Assembly: GCA_016712315.1 (NCBI GenBank)
Contig: JADJRG010000019.1
Location: 62,001 to 126,000 of the forward strand
Direction: 5' to 3'
Source: Nannocystis sp.
Lineage (GTDB): Bacteria > Myxococcota_A > Polyangia > Nannocystales > Nannocystaceae
Length of the DNA stretch: 64,000 nt
Below are positions 33,957 through 41,504 of this stretch, piece by piece. Each line of letters opens with the position of its first letter. The first letter of the stretch is position 1. The notes beneath the pieces are model-generated. The model worked only from the letters and a program-made list of their open reading frames with translations, had not been told where the DNA came from and made no database searches. The translations under genes and the position numbers were made by a program.

Positions 33957-35399
33957 GTGAACGCAGAGCAGCGCCGTAGCCGTCGTGACCTGCCACCCCC
34001 GACGAGCTGCGCCGCGGCGCTGCTGCTGGCGTCTGCGCTGACTTTGGTGGCTCCGCCGAGCGCGCTCGCGCGCGCGTCGGCCGGTGAAGTCGGGGCGCCG
34101 AGCGCGGCGGCGGCGACGAAGCGGGAGAAGAAGGAGAAGAAGGAGAAGAAGAAAAAGGCGGAGAAGAAGCCGGATCGGCTCGAGTTCGGCGGGCTGCCAG
34201 CGACCAACTACGACAGCGACCTGGGGGTAGGCTTCGGGGTGATCGCGACGCTGGCGAAGTTCTCGCCGGGGTATCGGCCGTACCGCTGGCGGATCGAGTT
34301 CTTGTTGTACGCGACGGCGAAGCGGGCGCCGGGCAGAGGCGTCGAGATCCCCTTCCACGATGACTACGTGAACATCGATCTGCCGGGGCTGTGGGGGAAT
34401 CGCCTGCGGATCAACTCGGTCCTGGGCTTCCGAAAATTCAGCACGACGGGGTACTACGGGCTGGGGAATAACAGCCGCAATGAGCGGCCCTGGGAGGCGA
34501 TCGACGCCGACGTGGATCCCGAGGGGTTCACGACCGCGCGGCGGACGTACCAGTACGACCGGATCTACCCGGCGCTCCAGTTCAACGCGCGCTTCCAGGT
34601 GTGGGACCAGTCGCCGCCGACGCACCGGCGCCGCTTAGAGGCGTTCGTCGGCACGAATTTTTCGTACAGCCTGATCCGCCCGTACGCGGGCTCAAAGCTG
34701 GCGCAGGACGTCGCGCTGGCGCAGACCGACACAGAAGACGGGCGGACGCTGGCGCGCTACCTAAAAGGGACCGACGATCACGCGCTCTGGCAGATCAACC
34801 TGGGCATGCTCTGGGACACGCGCGATCATGAGTACGCGCCGACGCGGGGGACCTTTACGGAGCTGTCGACGCGGATCTCTCCAGGGGTGATGGAGCGGCT
34901 GTCTTATGCGGGTTTTACGCTGAATACGAGCTGGTATCGGTCGTTAGCCAAGCGCTACTTGGTGCTGGCGGTGCGCGGGATCGGCGACGCGATCGCCGGC
35001 GACGCTCCTTTCTACGAGCTGGCGCGCTTCGGCGCCTTCATCAACCGCGACGGCCCAGGAGGGTCGTGGTCGGTGCGAGGGGTGCCGCGGCAGCGTTATT
35101 ACGGAAAGTTCAAGGCGCTGACGAACGTGGAGCTGCGCTCGGAGTTCTTGCCGTTCAACATCCGCAGCCAGCGCTTCGTGCTCGGGGCGATCGCGTTCGT
35201 CGACGCGGGGCGGGTGTGGTTAGACCGGGTCCCGGTGATCTTGGGCGGGCAGAACGTGAACGGCGGGGGGATGAAGCTCGGGGTGGGCGGCGGCCTGCGG
35301 CTGCGCTGGGGTGAGACGTTCATCGTGCGGGTGGATCCGGCCTATTCGATCACCGAGAAGAACTTCGGCGTGTATATCGACATCGGGCACATCTTTTAG
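33957..35399 (+). CDS. BamA/TamA-family outer membrane beta-barrel without POTRA domains
   Basis: 480 aa from GTG 33957. Signal peptide ending near ALARASA, then a strongly basic stretch (TKREKKEKKEKKKKAEKKP, residues ~55-72) where POTRA domains would normally sit. From ~75 on, alternating aromatic strands fill the rest: FGVIATLAKFSPGYRPYRWRIEFLLYATAK, LWGNRLRINSVLGFRKF, GLGNNSRNE, SWSVRGVPRQRYYGKFKALTNVELRSEF (surface-antigen D15-like VRGxxxxRY with the barrel-lumen RGF/RGY-type motif), and a final aromatic residue (GHIF). So an Omp85-type barrel alone. Transport, lipase-partner or structural role unknown. Divergent from the hydrolase. Confidence 0.82.
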   Translation: MNAEQRRSRRDLPPPTSCAAALLLASALTLVAPPSALARASAGEVGAPSAAAATKREKKEKKEKKKKAEKKPDRLEFGGLPATNYDSDLGVGFGVIATLAKFSPGYRPYRWRIEFLLYATAKRAPGRGVEIPFHDDYVNIDLPGLWGNRLRINSVLGFRKFSTTGYYGLGNNSRNERPWEAIDADVDPEGFTTARRTYQYDRIYPALQFNARFQVWDQSPPTHRRRLEAFVGTNFSYSLIRPYAGSKLAQDVALAQTDTEDGRTLARYLKGTDDHALWQINLGMLWDTRDHEYAPTRGTFTELSTRISPGVMERLSYAGFTLNTSWYRSLAKRYLVLAVRGIGDAIAGDAPFYELARFGAFINRDGPGGSWSVRGVPRQRYYGKFKALTNVELRSEFLPFNIRSQRFVLGAIAFVDAGRVWLDRVPVILGGQNVNGGGMKLGVGGGLRLRWGETFIVRVDPAYSITEKNFGVYIDIGHIF

Positions 35400-35482
35400 C
35401 GCGCGCGGCCGCGGGGCCGACGCGTGATCGCGCGAGGAGCCCTCGCTCGCTCGTCGGCGCGGAGAAGGAGTAGGCTGGGGTT

Positions 35483-35902
35483 ATGGCTCGCCTCCGTGGC
35501 TCGATCTTCGGCTTGCTCGGGCTGCTCGCGCTGAGCGTGACCCCGGCGTGCGCCTCTCGGTACAAGGTGGACGCGGAGGGGCCGACCTACGCGGCGCAGG
35601 CGAAGATCGCGGTCAAGGTCAACAAGACCGGGATCCGGCAGGTGCGGATCGAGGTGCTGCACTTGGCGCCGATCGCGAAGATCAACCCGGCGAACAAGGT
35701 GTACATGGTGTGGATCGCGGTGCCGGGGCAGGGCGTGACGAAGGCCGGGTACCTCGACTACAACGAGCGCCGCCGCCGCGGGGTGCTGGTGGCGACCACG
35801 CCGCACGCGAAGTTCGAGGTGATCGTGACGATCGAGCAGAGCCCGTCGGCGCCGCAGCCGAGCCAGGTGGAGATCGTGCGCAAGCTGGTCTCGAAGATCT
35901 GA
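35483..35902 (+). CDS. Small lipoprotein, function unknown
   Basis: 139 aa. Signal with lipobox VTPA-C (residue ~23), then ~110 residues of beta-rich sequence (KIAVKVNKTGIRQVRIEVLHLAPIAKIN, KVYMVWIAVPGQGVTKAGYLDYNERRRRGVLVATT, KFEVIVTIEQS). The fold suggests a small Ig-like or anchoring domain. 83 bases after the barrel gene and could share its transcript. Not identified. Confidence 0.78.
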   Translation: MARLRGSIFGLLGLLALSVTPACASRYKVDAEGPTYAAQAKIAVKVNKTGIRQVRIEVLHLAPIAKINPANKVYMVWIAVPGQGVTKAGYLDYNERRRRGVLVATTPHAKFEVIVTIEQSPSAPQPSQVEIVRKLVSKI

Positions 35903-35967
35903 CGCGGAGTCTCCGTCGGGCTGGCTGGACGCGCCGCGCCGTGCTAGCGAGCTGAGAGACGTCATCG

Positions 35968-37437
35968 ATGGTCACGCTGCCGCACCCGCTGCTCGCCTTC
36001 GACGCGAACCGACCCGCGCACGTGGCGCTGCGCCTGGGGGCGGCGGAGTGGAGCGCGCGCTCGTTATCGGCCGAGGTGTCGGCGCTAGGGGCGTGGCTGT
36101 CGGCGCGCGGCGTCGTGGTCGGCGAGACGATCGCGATCGTCGGGCCGATCTGCGCCGGCTGGGTGATCGCGCTGCACGCGATCGGCTGGGTCGGCGCGGT
36201 CGCGGTGCCGATCGATCCTCGCGAGCCGATCGGGCGCCGCGAGGAGCGCCTGGCGCTCGTCGATCGCTACCTCGAGGTCGTCAGCGGCGAGGGGGAGGAT
36301 CAGCGCGAGCAGCTCGTGGAGCCGCGTTCGGGCGAGTCATGGCTGATCGGAGCGCGTGATCTCGGGCGTGATGACGGCGCGGCCGGGCGCGCGCCTGTGA
36401 GCTGGCCGATCGACCAGGCGCGTGTGGTCCTCTTTACGTCGGGATCGACGGGCGATCCGCGGCCGATCACGCTGAGCGCCGGGCAGCTCTTCTTCGCGGC
36501 GGTCGGCGGGGCGATCCACCTCGGGCACCACCTCGACGACGTCTGGTACGCGTGCCTGCCGCCCTGGCATGTCGGCGGGCTCTCGATCATCTTCCGCACG
36601 TGCTGGTGTCAGACCACGCTGGAGCTCGCGCCCGCGTTTGATCCTCACGCGTTGGCCGCGGCGATCGACGGCGGTCGGATCACCCAGGTGTCGCTGGTCC
36701 CGGCGATGCTACGCCGCCTGCTCGAGGTGCGCGGGGCGCGGCGCTTCCCGCCGACGCTGCGTTGGATCTTGCTGGGCGGCGCGGCGGCTGATGAGGGCGA
36801 TATCGCCGCCGCGGAGGCGCTCGGCGCGGTGGTGTGCCCGACGTGGGGGATGACCGAGACGGCGGCGCAGGTGGCGACACGCTCGCCGGCGCGGCCGCGT
36901 ACGCCGGGGGTGGTCGGCGCTCCGCTGCCCTTCGTTCAGGTGTCGGTCGACGCGGAGGGGCGCTTGATCGTCGACGGGCCGCAGGTCGGAGGGGCGCCGC
37001 TGCGGACTCAGGATCGTGGGGAGATCTGCCCTGATGGACAGGTTCGTGTGGCGGGTCGACTTGATCGAGTGGTGATCAGCGGCGGCCGGAACATCGATCC
37101 GGCGGCGGTGGAGCGGGTGCTGCTCGCGCATCCGGCGGTCGCGGACGTGTATGTGTGTGGGGCGCCGGATGAGCGCCTCGGGGCGCGCCTGGTCGCCTTC
37201 GTGGCGTGGCGAGGGAGCGAGGCTGACGGCGGCCCGGAGGCGCTGGTGCGCTTCGCGGCGGCGCGGCTGCACCCTCATGATCGTCCGCGCGTCTGGGCGC
37301 TGCTCCGCGCGTTGGAGCGCGGGGCAGCGGGCAAGATCAGCGCGGCGTATGGGGACGCGCTGGTGGCTCGGCTCGCGGGGGTGATCGCGCGGCGAGGCGA
37401 CGCCCCTGTCGTTGACCTCGATGAGGCGTCGAGGTGA
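35968..37437 (+). CDS. menE: O-succinylbenzoate--CoA ligase, MenE-like AMP-binding enzyme
   Basis: 489 aa. AMP-binding signature VVLFTSGSTGDPRPITLS, then PPWHVGGLSIIFRT, the adenine motif WILLGGAA, PTWGMTETAAQVATR, and the C-terminal RLDRVVISGGRNIDPAAVERVL hinge and GKISAAYGD Lys region. The PWHVGGLSII and TWGMTETAAQ wording is typical of MenE rather than fatty-acyl ligases. It activates o-succinylbenzoate for menaquinone ring closure. menC, menA and menD lie at 61-64 kb in this window, so the pathway is split. Stands alone between a lipoprotein gene and a convergent transglycosylase. Confidence 0.82.
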   Translation: MVTLPHPLLAFDANRPAHVALRLGAAEWSARSLSAEVSALGAWLSARGVVVGETIAIVGPICAGWVIALHAIGWVGAVAVPIDPREPIGRREERLALVDRYLEVVSGEGEDQREQLVEPRSGESWLIGARDLGRDDGAAGRAPVSWPIDQARVVLFTSGSTGDPRPITLSAGQLFFAAVGGAIHLGHHLDDVWYACLPPWHVGGLSIIFRTCWCQTTLELAPAFDPHALAAAIDGGRITQVSLVPAMLRRLLEVRGARRFPPTLRWILLGGAAADEGDIAAAEALGAVVCPTWGMTETAAQVATRSPARPRTPGVVGAPLPFVQVSVDAEGRLIVDGPQVGGAPLRTQDRGEICPDGQVRVAGRLDRVVISGGRNIDPAAVERVLLAHPAVADVYVCGAPDERLGARLVAFVAWRGSEADGGPEALVRFAAARLHPHDRPRVWALLRALERGAAGKISAAYGDALVARLAGVIARRGDAPVVDLDEASR

Positions 37438-37454
37438 GCGGAGCGGCGCGCGGC

Positions 37455-38036
37455 TCAGCGCCCGTCGAAGCGGCGCTTGGCGCTCAGGACCTTGTCGACG
37501 TAGGCCTTGCTGGAGGCGGGCAGGTCGCGGCCGGCCTTCTTCCACTTGCTCACCGAGCCAGGGCCGGCTTGATAGGCGGCGATCGCGAGGCGGAGGTCGC
37601 CATCGAAGCGTTTGAGGAGGCGGCCTATATAAAAGGTGCCGGCGAGGACGTTGAAGTCGGGGTTGTAGGGGCGCGGGCGTTCGCCGAGCTGCTTGGCGAG
37701 CTCACGCGAGGTCGCGGGCATCAGTTGCATCAGACCGGCGGCGCCGCCGGGGCCGCGCGCGCGTGGGTCGAATTTGCTCTCGACCCAGATGATGCCGTTG
37801 ATCAGCGCGGGATCGACCTTGAAGCGGCTGGCAGCGCGTTGTACGTGCGGCTGCGCTTGGCGGATCCGCTGGGCCTCGGCCGGCGTCCAGTTGCCCCGCG
37901 AGACCATCAGTGCGTCGCTGGACGGCTGGTTGAGATCTGCGCTGGTGGCGGGGCTGTGCGAGCACGCTGCGGCCAAGGATGCGCATATGCAGGAGAGGAG
38001 GGCGACGACGCGGCTGTGGCGGCTCCAGGCGCTCAT
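37455..38036 (-). CDS. SLT-type lytic transglycosylase (lipoprotein)
   Basis: 193 aa. Signal with lipobox LAAA-C (Cys25). The SLT domain has the catalytic Glu86 in IIWVESKFDPRARGPGGAAGLMQLMPAT and AYQAGPGSVSKW. It cuts peptidoglycan between MurNAc and GlcNAc giving anhydro ends, in the periplasm. The domain takes up nearly the whole mature protein, so it is a compact MltE/Slt70-tail-like enzyme. Divergent from rplU. Confidence 0.92.
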   Translation of the reverse strand: MSAWSRHSRVVALLSCICASLAAACSHSPATSADLNQPSSDALMVSRGNWTPAEAQRIRQAQPHVQRAASRFKVDPALINGIIWVESKFDPRARGPGGAAGLMQLMPATSRELAKQLGERPRPYNPDFNVLAGTFYIGRLLKRFDGDLRLAIAAYQAGPGSVSKWKKAGRDLPASSKAYVDKVLSAKRRFDGR

Positions 38037-38131
38037 CGGCGGAGGGTAAGAGATCCGCCCCTCGCCACGAACTTTTTCGGCTTTTTGGGGCTCTGCGCGG
38101 TCGATGGCCCGCTCTTTGCGGCTCCAGGCGC

Positions 38132-38159
38132 TTGACCGCGCGGCCTACTTCCATAAACT
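38132..38159 (+). promoter_or_regulatory. Candidate sigma-70 promoter of rplU-rpmA-obg
   Basis: TTGACC at 38132-38137, 16 bases, then TAAACT at 38154-38159, in the 224-base gap before rplU. -35 matches 5 of 6 and -10 matches 4 of 6 of the consensus. Distance leaves a ~95-base leader. Confidence 0.4.
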
Positions 38160-38193
38160 CACCCCTCCCTCGGCCCGGAGGGCTACACGACCG

Positions 38194-38221
38194 GGCAGCC
38201 GCAGCCTGCTTCAGGGCTGCC
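38194..38221 (+). promoter_or_regulatory. Leader hairpin upstream of rplU
   Basis: GGCAGCC/GGCTGCC stem with a 14-base loop within the putative leader of the L21 operon. Ribosomal protein leaders often carry autoregulatory structures; this one matches no family I can name. Confidence 0.3.
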
Positions 38222-38260
38222 GCCAGGACGGGCGGATCGTCCCAGAGAAGTGAGATCATC

Positions 38261-38581
38261 GTGAGCGAGCAAGCCAACGCCGTCATCCGCACCGGAGGGA
38301 AGCAGTATCGCGTCTCCCTCGGTGAACAGCTCAACATCGAGAAGCTCCCGCAAGAGGTCGGCGCGAGCCTCGACTTCGACGTCCTGCTCCTGCACAAGGG
38401 CGAGTCGATCAAGGTCGGCACCCCGAGCGTCTCCGGCGCCAAGGTCCACGCCGAGGTGGTCGAGCATGGCCGGGGTCGCAAGCTGATCGTCTTCAAGTAC
38501 AAGCCGCGGACCAACTACCGGAAGAAGCGGGGCCACCGGCAGGCCTACACCCGGATCAAGATCACGGAGATCGTCGGCTAG
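38261..38581 (+). CDS. rplU: 50S ribosomal protein L21
   Basis: 106 aa from the GTG at 38261. AVIRTGGKQYRVSLGEQLNIEKL, FDVLLLHKGESIKVGTPSV, and the signature FKYKPRTNYRKKRGHRQAYTRIKITEI are diagnostic. First gene of the rplU-rpmA-obg operon common in bacteria. Binds 23S rRNA in the large subunit. Confidence 0.97.
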   Translation: MSEQANAVIRTGGKQYRVSLGEQLNIEKLPQEVGASLDFDVLLLHKGESIKVGTPSVSGAKVHAEVVEHGRGRKLIVFKYKPRTNYRKKRGHRQAYTRIKITEIVG

Positions 38582-38608
38582 CCGACGCCCGACTATCGGA
38601 GGCCCACC

Positions 38609-38893
38609 ATGGCACACAAAAAAGGACAAGGTTCGATCAAGAACGGCCGCGACTCGCAAGGTCAGCGACGCGGCGTCAAGAAGTTCGGCGGCGAGCTCGT
38701 GCGCGCTGGCAACATCTTGATTCGGCAGGTCGGCGGCACGGTCCGCCCCGGCGTCGGGGTCGGACAGGGCAAGGACTACACCCTCTTCGCGCTGGTCGAC
38801 GGCACGGTGCGCTTCTACAAGCGCGGGCGCGAGCGTCGCGCCTACATCGCCGTTGATCCGGTGATCCACGAGGCCGCCGCCGCCGCCGAGTAG
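38609..38893 (+). CDS. rpmA: 50S ribosomal protein L27
   Basis: 94 aa. MAHKKGQGSIKNGRDSQGQRRGVKKFGGE is the usual L27 start, without the cleaved N-terminal extension of Firmicutes. GTVRPGVGVGQGKDYTLFALVDGTVRF follows. C-terminus slightly extended with Ala. RBS GGAGG upstream. Sits in the large-subunit peptidyl transferase region. Second gene of the operon. Confidence 0.97.
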   Translation: MAHKKGQGSIKNGRDSQGQRRGVKKFGGELVRAGNILIRQVGGTVRPGVGVGQGKDYTLFALVDGTVRFYKRGRERRAYIAVDPVIHEAAAAAE

Positions 38894-38911
38894 GCGGGGC
38901 TCCGGGCCGAC

Positions 38912-40423
38912 ATGCGATTCGTCGATCAGGTCCGGATCCTGGTTCGAGCCGGCAACGGTGGCAAGGGCCACGTCGGTTGGCGGCGAGAGAAGTTCGTCCC
39001 CTACGGGGGACCCGCGGGCGGTGATGGAGGTCGCGGCGGCGACGTGGTCTTCGTCGCGGATGACCACCTGACGACGCTGCTCGATCTGCGCTATCAGCAG
39101 CACTATTTGGCCGAGAGCGGCCTCCCCGGCCGCAACAAGGGGCAGTACGGGCGCAACGGCGAGGACCGCAGGATCCGCGTGCCTGTCGGCACCATGGTGT
39201 TTCTTGAGGGGATCGCCGGTGAGCCGGGCGAGCGCCCTCCGTGGGCGATCGGGCGGCCGCCGCGCGAGTCCGGCGTTGACGGGGATGAGGGCGGGATGGA
39301 GGTCATCTACGTCGTCGAGGACCAGGACGGCGCGGAGTACGTCGAGGCGGATGACATCGACGACGAAGCCGCTCCTGAGGACGGCGAGGGCGAGGACGAC
39401 GAAGCTGCTCCTGAGGACAGCGAGGAGGACGACGAAGCTGCCCCTGAGGACAGCGAGGAGGAGGACGACGAAGCTGCTCCTGAGGACAGCGAGGAGGAGG
39501 ACGACGAAGCTGGCCCTGAGGACAGCTCAGGGCTCGAAGAGCAGCTCGCGGCGGGGGCGGGCGGCGACGCCGTGGTCGATCCCGACGCGCCTCCGCCGAT
39601 CAAGCGCGAGAAGCCCGCGCGTCGCGGTCGCGGCCGCCGTCGTCGACGCCCCGAGCCCGAGCCGCTGCAGCCTGGCGCGCTGCTGGTCGACCTGGTCGAG
39701 CACGGGCAAGAGGTGCGGATCGCCCGCGGAGGCCGCGGAGGTCGCGGCAATATCCACTTCCGCACCGCGACCAACCGAGCGCCGTACTACGCGGAGCCAG
39801 GCGGCCCAGGGGAGGCGTTCTGGCTGCGCCTAGAGCTGAAGCTGCTGGCAGACGTGGGGATCGTCGGCTTCCCCAACGTGGGCAAGTCGACGTTGATCCG
39901 CGCGATCAGCCGCGCCCGTCCGAAGGTCGGCGATTATCCGTTCACGACCTTGGTGCCGCAGCTCGGGGTGGTCAGCCTGAGCGGAGAGCGCTCGATGGTC
40001 GTCGCGGACGTGCCTGGGCTCATCCGGGGGGCGAGCGAGGGCAAGGGGTTAGGCCTCGATTTCCTCCGCCACCTCGAGCGCACACGCGTGCTGTTGCACC
40101 TCCTGTCGCCTGATCCAGAGGAAGGGCGCGAGCCGCTGGCGGATCTCGAGGCGCTCGAGGAGGAGTTGTCGGCGTATGGGTCGATCTTCGCGGGTCGGCC
40201 TCGGGTGGTCGCGCTCAATAAGATCGACACTCCCGAGGGCGAGAGGCTGGTGCGAGCGACGCGAGCGGCGCTGCGTCGCCGCGATATCCCGCTCTTCCCG
40301 ATCTCGGCGGCGACTGGCGCGGGGATCCCTGAATTGCTGGAGGCGCTGTGGCGCCGCGTTGAGCTCGGTCGGCCGAAGCACCCCAGCGGCGAGCCCGCGG
40401 TCGAGGCGCCGCAGCCGCAATGA
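38912..40423 (+). CDS. obgE: Obg-family GTPase with large acidic/basic insertion in the Obg domain
   Basis: 503 aa instead of the usual ~340-430. The Obg fold starts normally (FVDQVRILVRAGNGGKG, GGPAGGDGGRGGDVVFVAD, RRIRVPVGTMVFL to residue 97) and resumes at LLVDLVEHGQEVRIARGGRGGRGN (~257). Between lies ~160 extra residues: a short Gly/Pro part, an acidic region (~145-208) with four or five DDEAAPEDSEE units, then an Arg-rich patch KREKPARRGRGRRRRR (231-246). The G domain has GFPNVGKST (319-327), DVPGLIRGAS, NKID and SAATGAGIPEL. No OCT domain is seen. Ribosome assembly and stress GTPase. The insertion is in frame and GC-typical. Confidence 0.95.
   Translation: MRFVDQVRILVRAGNGGKGHVGWRREKFVPYGGPAGGDGGRGGDVVFVADDHLTTLLDLRYQQHYLAESGLPGRNKGQYGRNGEDRRIRVPVGTMVFLEGIAGEPGERPPWAIGRPPRESGVDGDEGGMEVIYVVEDQDGAEYVEADDIDDEAAPEDGEGEDDEAAPEDSEEDDEAAPEDSEEEDDEAAPEDSEEEDDEAGPEDSSGLEEQLAAGAGGDAVVDPDAPPPIKREKPARRGRGRRRRRPEPEPLQPGALLVDLVEHGQEVRIARGGRGGRGNIHFRTATNRAPYYAEPGGPGEAFWLRLELKLLADVGIVGFPNVGKSTLIRAISRARPKVGDYPFTTLVPQLGVVSLSGERSMVVADVPGLIRGASEGKGLGLDFLRHLERTRVLLHLLSPDPEEGREPLADLEALEEELSAYGSIFAGRPRVVALNKIDTPEGERLVRATRAALRRRDIPLFPISAATGAGIPELLEALWRRVELGRPKHPSGEPAVEAPQPQ
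39356..39525 (+). repeat. Tandem repeats coding DDEAAPEDSEE in obg
   Basis: Four to five imperfect copies of a 33-39-bp unit (gacgacgaagctgctcctgaggac...) within the obg insertion. Copies share identical codons, indicating recent expansion. Confidence 0.85.
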
Positions 40424-40515
40424 CCTGCGCGCCGGGCGTTGGGAGGCGCGAGAGCGCCCCAGCGGCGATAGGCGGGCTGCTGGTGTCGACGTCAGCGACT
40501 TGGTAGCCTTGGCGG

Positions 40516-41490
40516 ATGCTCTTGGCTGTGCCTGCTCCGGGGCCGAAGACCCCGGAGGCGAAGTCGGCGCCGCCGCTGGCGCCACGAACGAGCGCTCGGC
40601 CGTGGTCGAGCCCTTACGCGCGGCACCTTCGCCGTTGGGCGCTGGTGTCGGCGCTCGTCGGCGTCGCCTCGCCGCTCGCGGCGGCGCCTCCTCCGACAGC
40701 GAAGCCGGGCTCGTCGGCCAAACCAGCGGCGACGCCAGCGGCGACACCGGCGGCCGCGCCCGCGGCGGCACCGGCGGCGACACCGGCGGCGACGCCAGCG
40801 GCGACACCGGCGGCCGCGCCGGCTGGTCGTGATCCGTTCGCGAAGTCGGAGCCGGCTCCCGCGGGATCTGGACAGGCGCCCGCTGACGGTCGTCGTGAGG
40901 CGGAGCTGTATGGTGATCGCCTCGACGCGATCCAGAGCGACGTGAACGATCTAAAAGAGAAGATCTTCCGCTCCAAGGCGAGGCTCGCGGTGCTGCGTGA
41001 GACCGTGCTGGCAGGCGCGATGGCGGGCGGTCGCGTCGTGCTGGCGCACCGCAATTTGATGGGCTCCGGTTTTCAGCTCGTGAAGGTCGCTTACTTCCTC
41101 GACGGCGCGCCGCTCTTCGTCAAACGCGATGAGGCGGGCGGCCTCGACCAGCAAGACGAGCTGGTGATCTACGACGGTAGCCTGGCGCCAGGTCCGCACG
41201 TCGTCGGGGTCGAGTTGACCTACAAGGGGCAGGGCTTCGGGGCGTTTGGGTATCTTCGAGGGTATTCGTTCCGCGCGAGCTCCAGCCACACGATCGAGGT
41301 CGGCGAGCGCGGCTCGATCAAGGTGGTTAGCGTCGGCTTCGAGCGCGGCAACGTGACCACCGAGATGGGAGATCGGCCAGCGGTCGACTGGCAGGACCTC
41401 GCGCTCGACGCGGCGGGGAAGCCCACCAAGGCGGCGAGCCCAGGCAAGAGCGTGGCCGCGCCCGATCCCGGCAAGGCGCCTCGCGAGTAG
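40516..41490 (+). CDS. Membrane-anchored Pro/Ala-linker protein of the envelope-machine cluster
   Basis: 324 aa. One hydrophobic helix (RRWALVSALVGVASPLAAA, residues ~39-58) after a long basic n-region, then a Thr-Pro-Ala-Ala linker, a coiled coil (RLDAIQSDVNDLKEKIFRSKARLAVLRETVL), and a beta-rich end (FQLVKVAYFLDGAPLFVKRDEAG, ELVIYDGSLAPGPHVVGVELTYKG). The linker resembles that of dihydrolipoamide acetyltransferases, a likely misannotation. First gene of the TPR/TolQR array, 14 bases before the next. Probably periplasmic, PEGA-like C-terminal domain; function unknown. Confidence 0.8.
   Translation: MLLAVPAPGPKTPEAKSAPPLAPRTSARPWSSPYARHLRRWALVSALVGVASPLAAAPPPTAKPGSSAKPAATPAATPAAAPAAAPAATPAATPAATPAAAPAGRDPFAKSEPAPAGSGQAPADGRREAELYGDRLDAIQSDVNDLKEKIFRSKARLAVLRETVLAGAMAGGRVVLAHRNLMGSGFQLVKVAYFLDGAPLFVKRDEAGGLDQQDELVIYDGSLAPGPHVVGVELTYKGQGFGAFGYLRGYSFRASSSHTIEVGERGSIKVVSVGFERGNVTTEMGDRPAVDWQDLALDAAGKPTKAASPGKSVAAPDPGKAPRE
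40720..40830 (+). repeat. Tandem repeats coding Thr/Ala-Pro-Ala-Ala linker
   Basis: A run of 12-bp-based units (gcgacaccggcg / gccgcgcccgcg variants) coding TPAA/APAA. Confidence 0.8.
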
Positions 41491-41504
41491 CGGCGATTGA
41501 CGCG

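Noticed and set aside
38160..38260. Possible tRNA or other structured RNA before rplU
   Set aside because: No T-loop (GGTTCRA) or cloverleaf; only a short stem seen.
40516..41490. Dihydrolipoamide acetyltransferase
   Set aside because: Only the Pro/Ala linker resembles E2 enzymes; there is no lipoyl Lys motif or catalytic domain.
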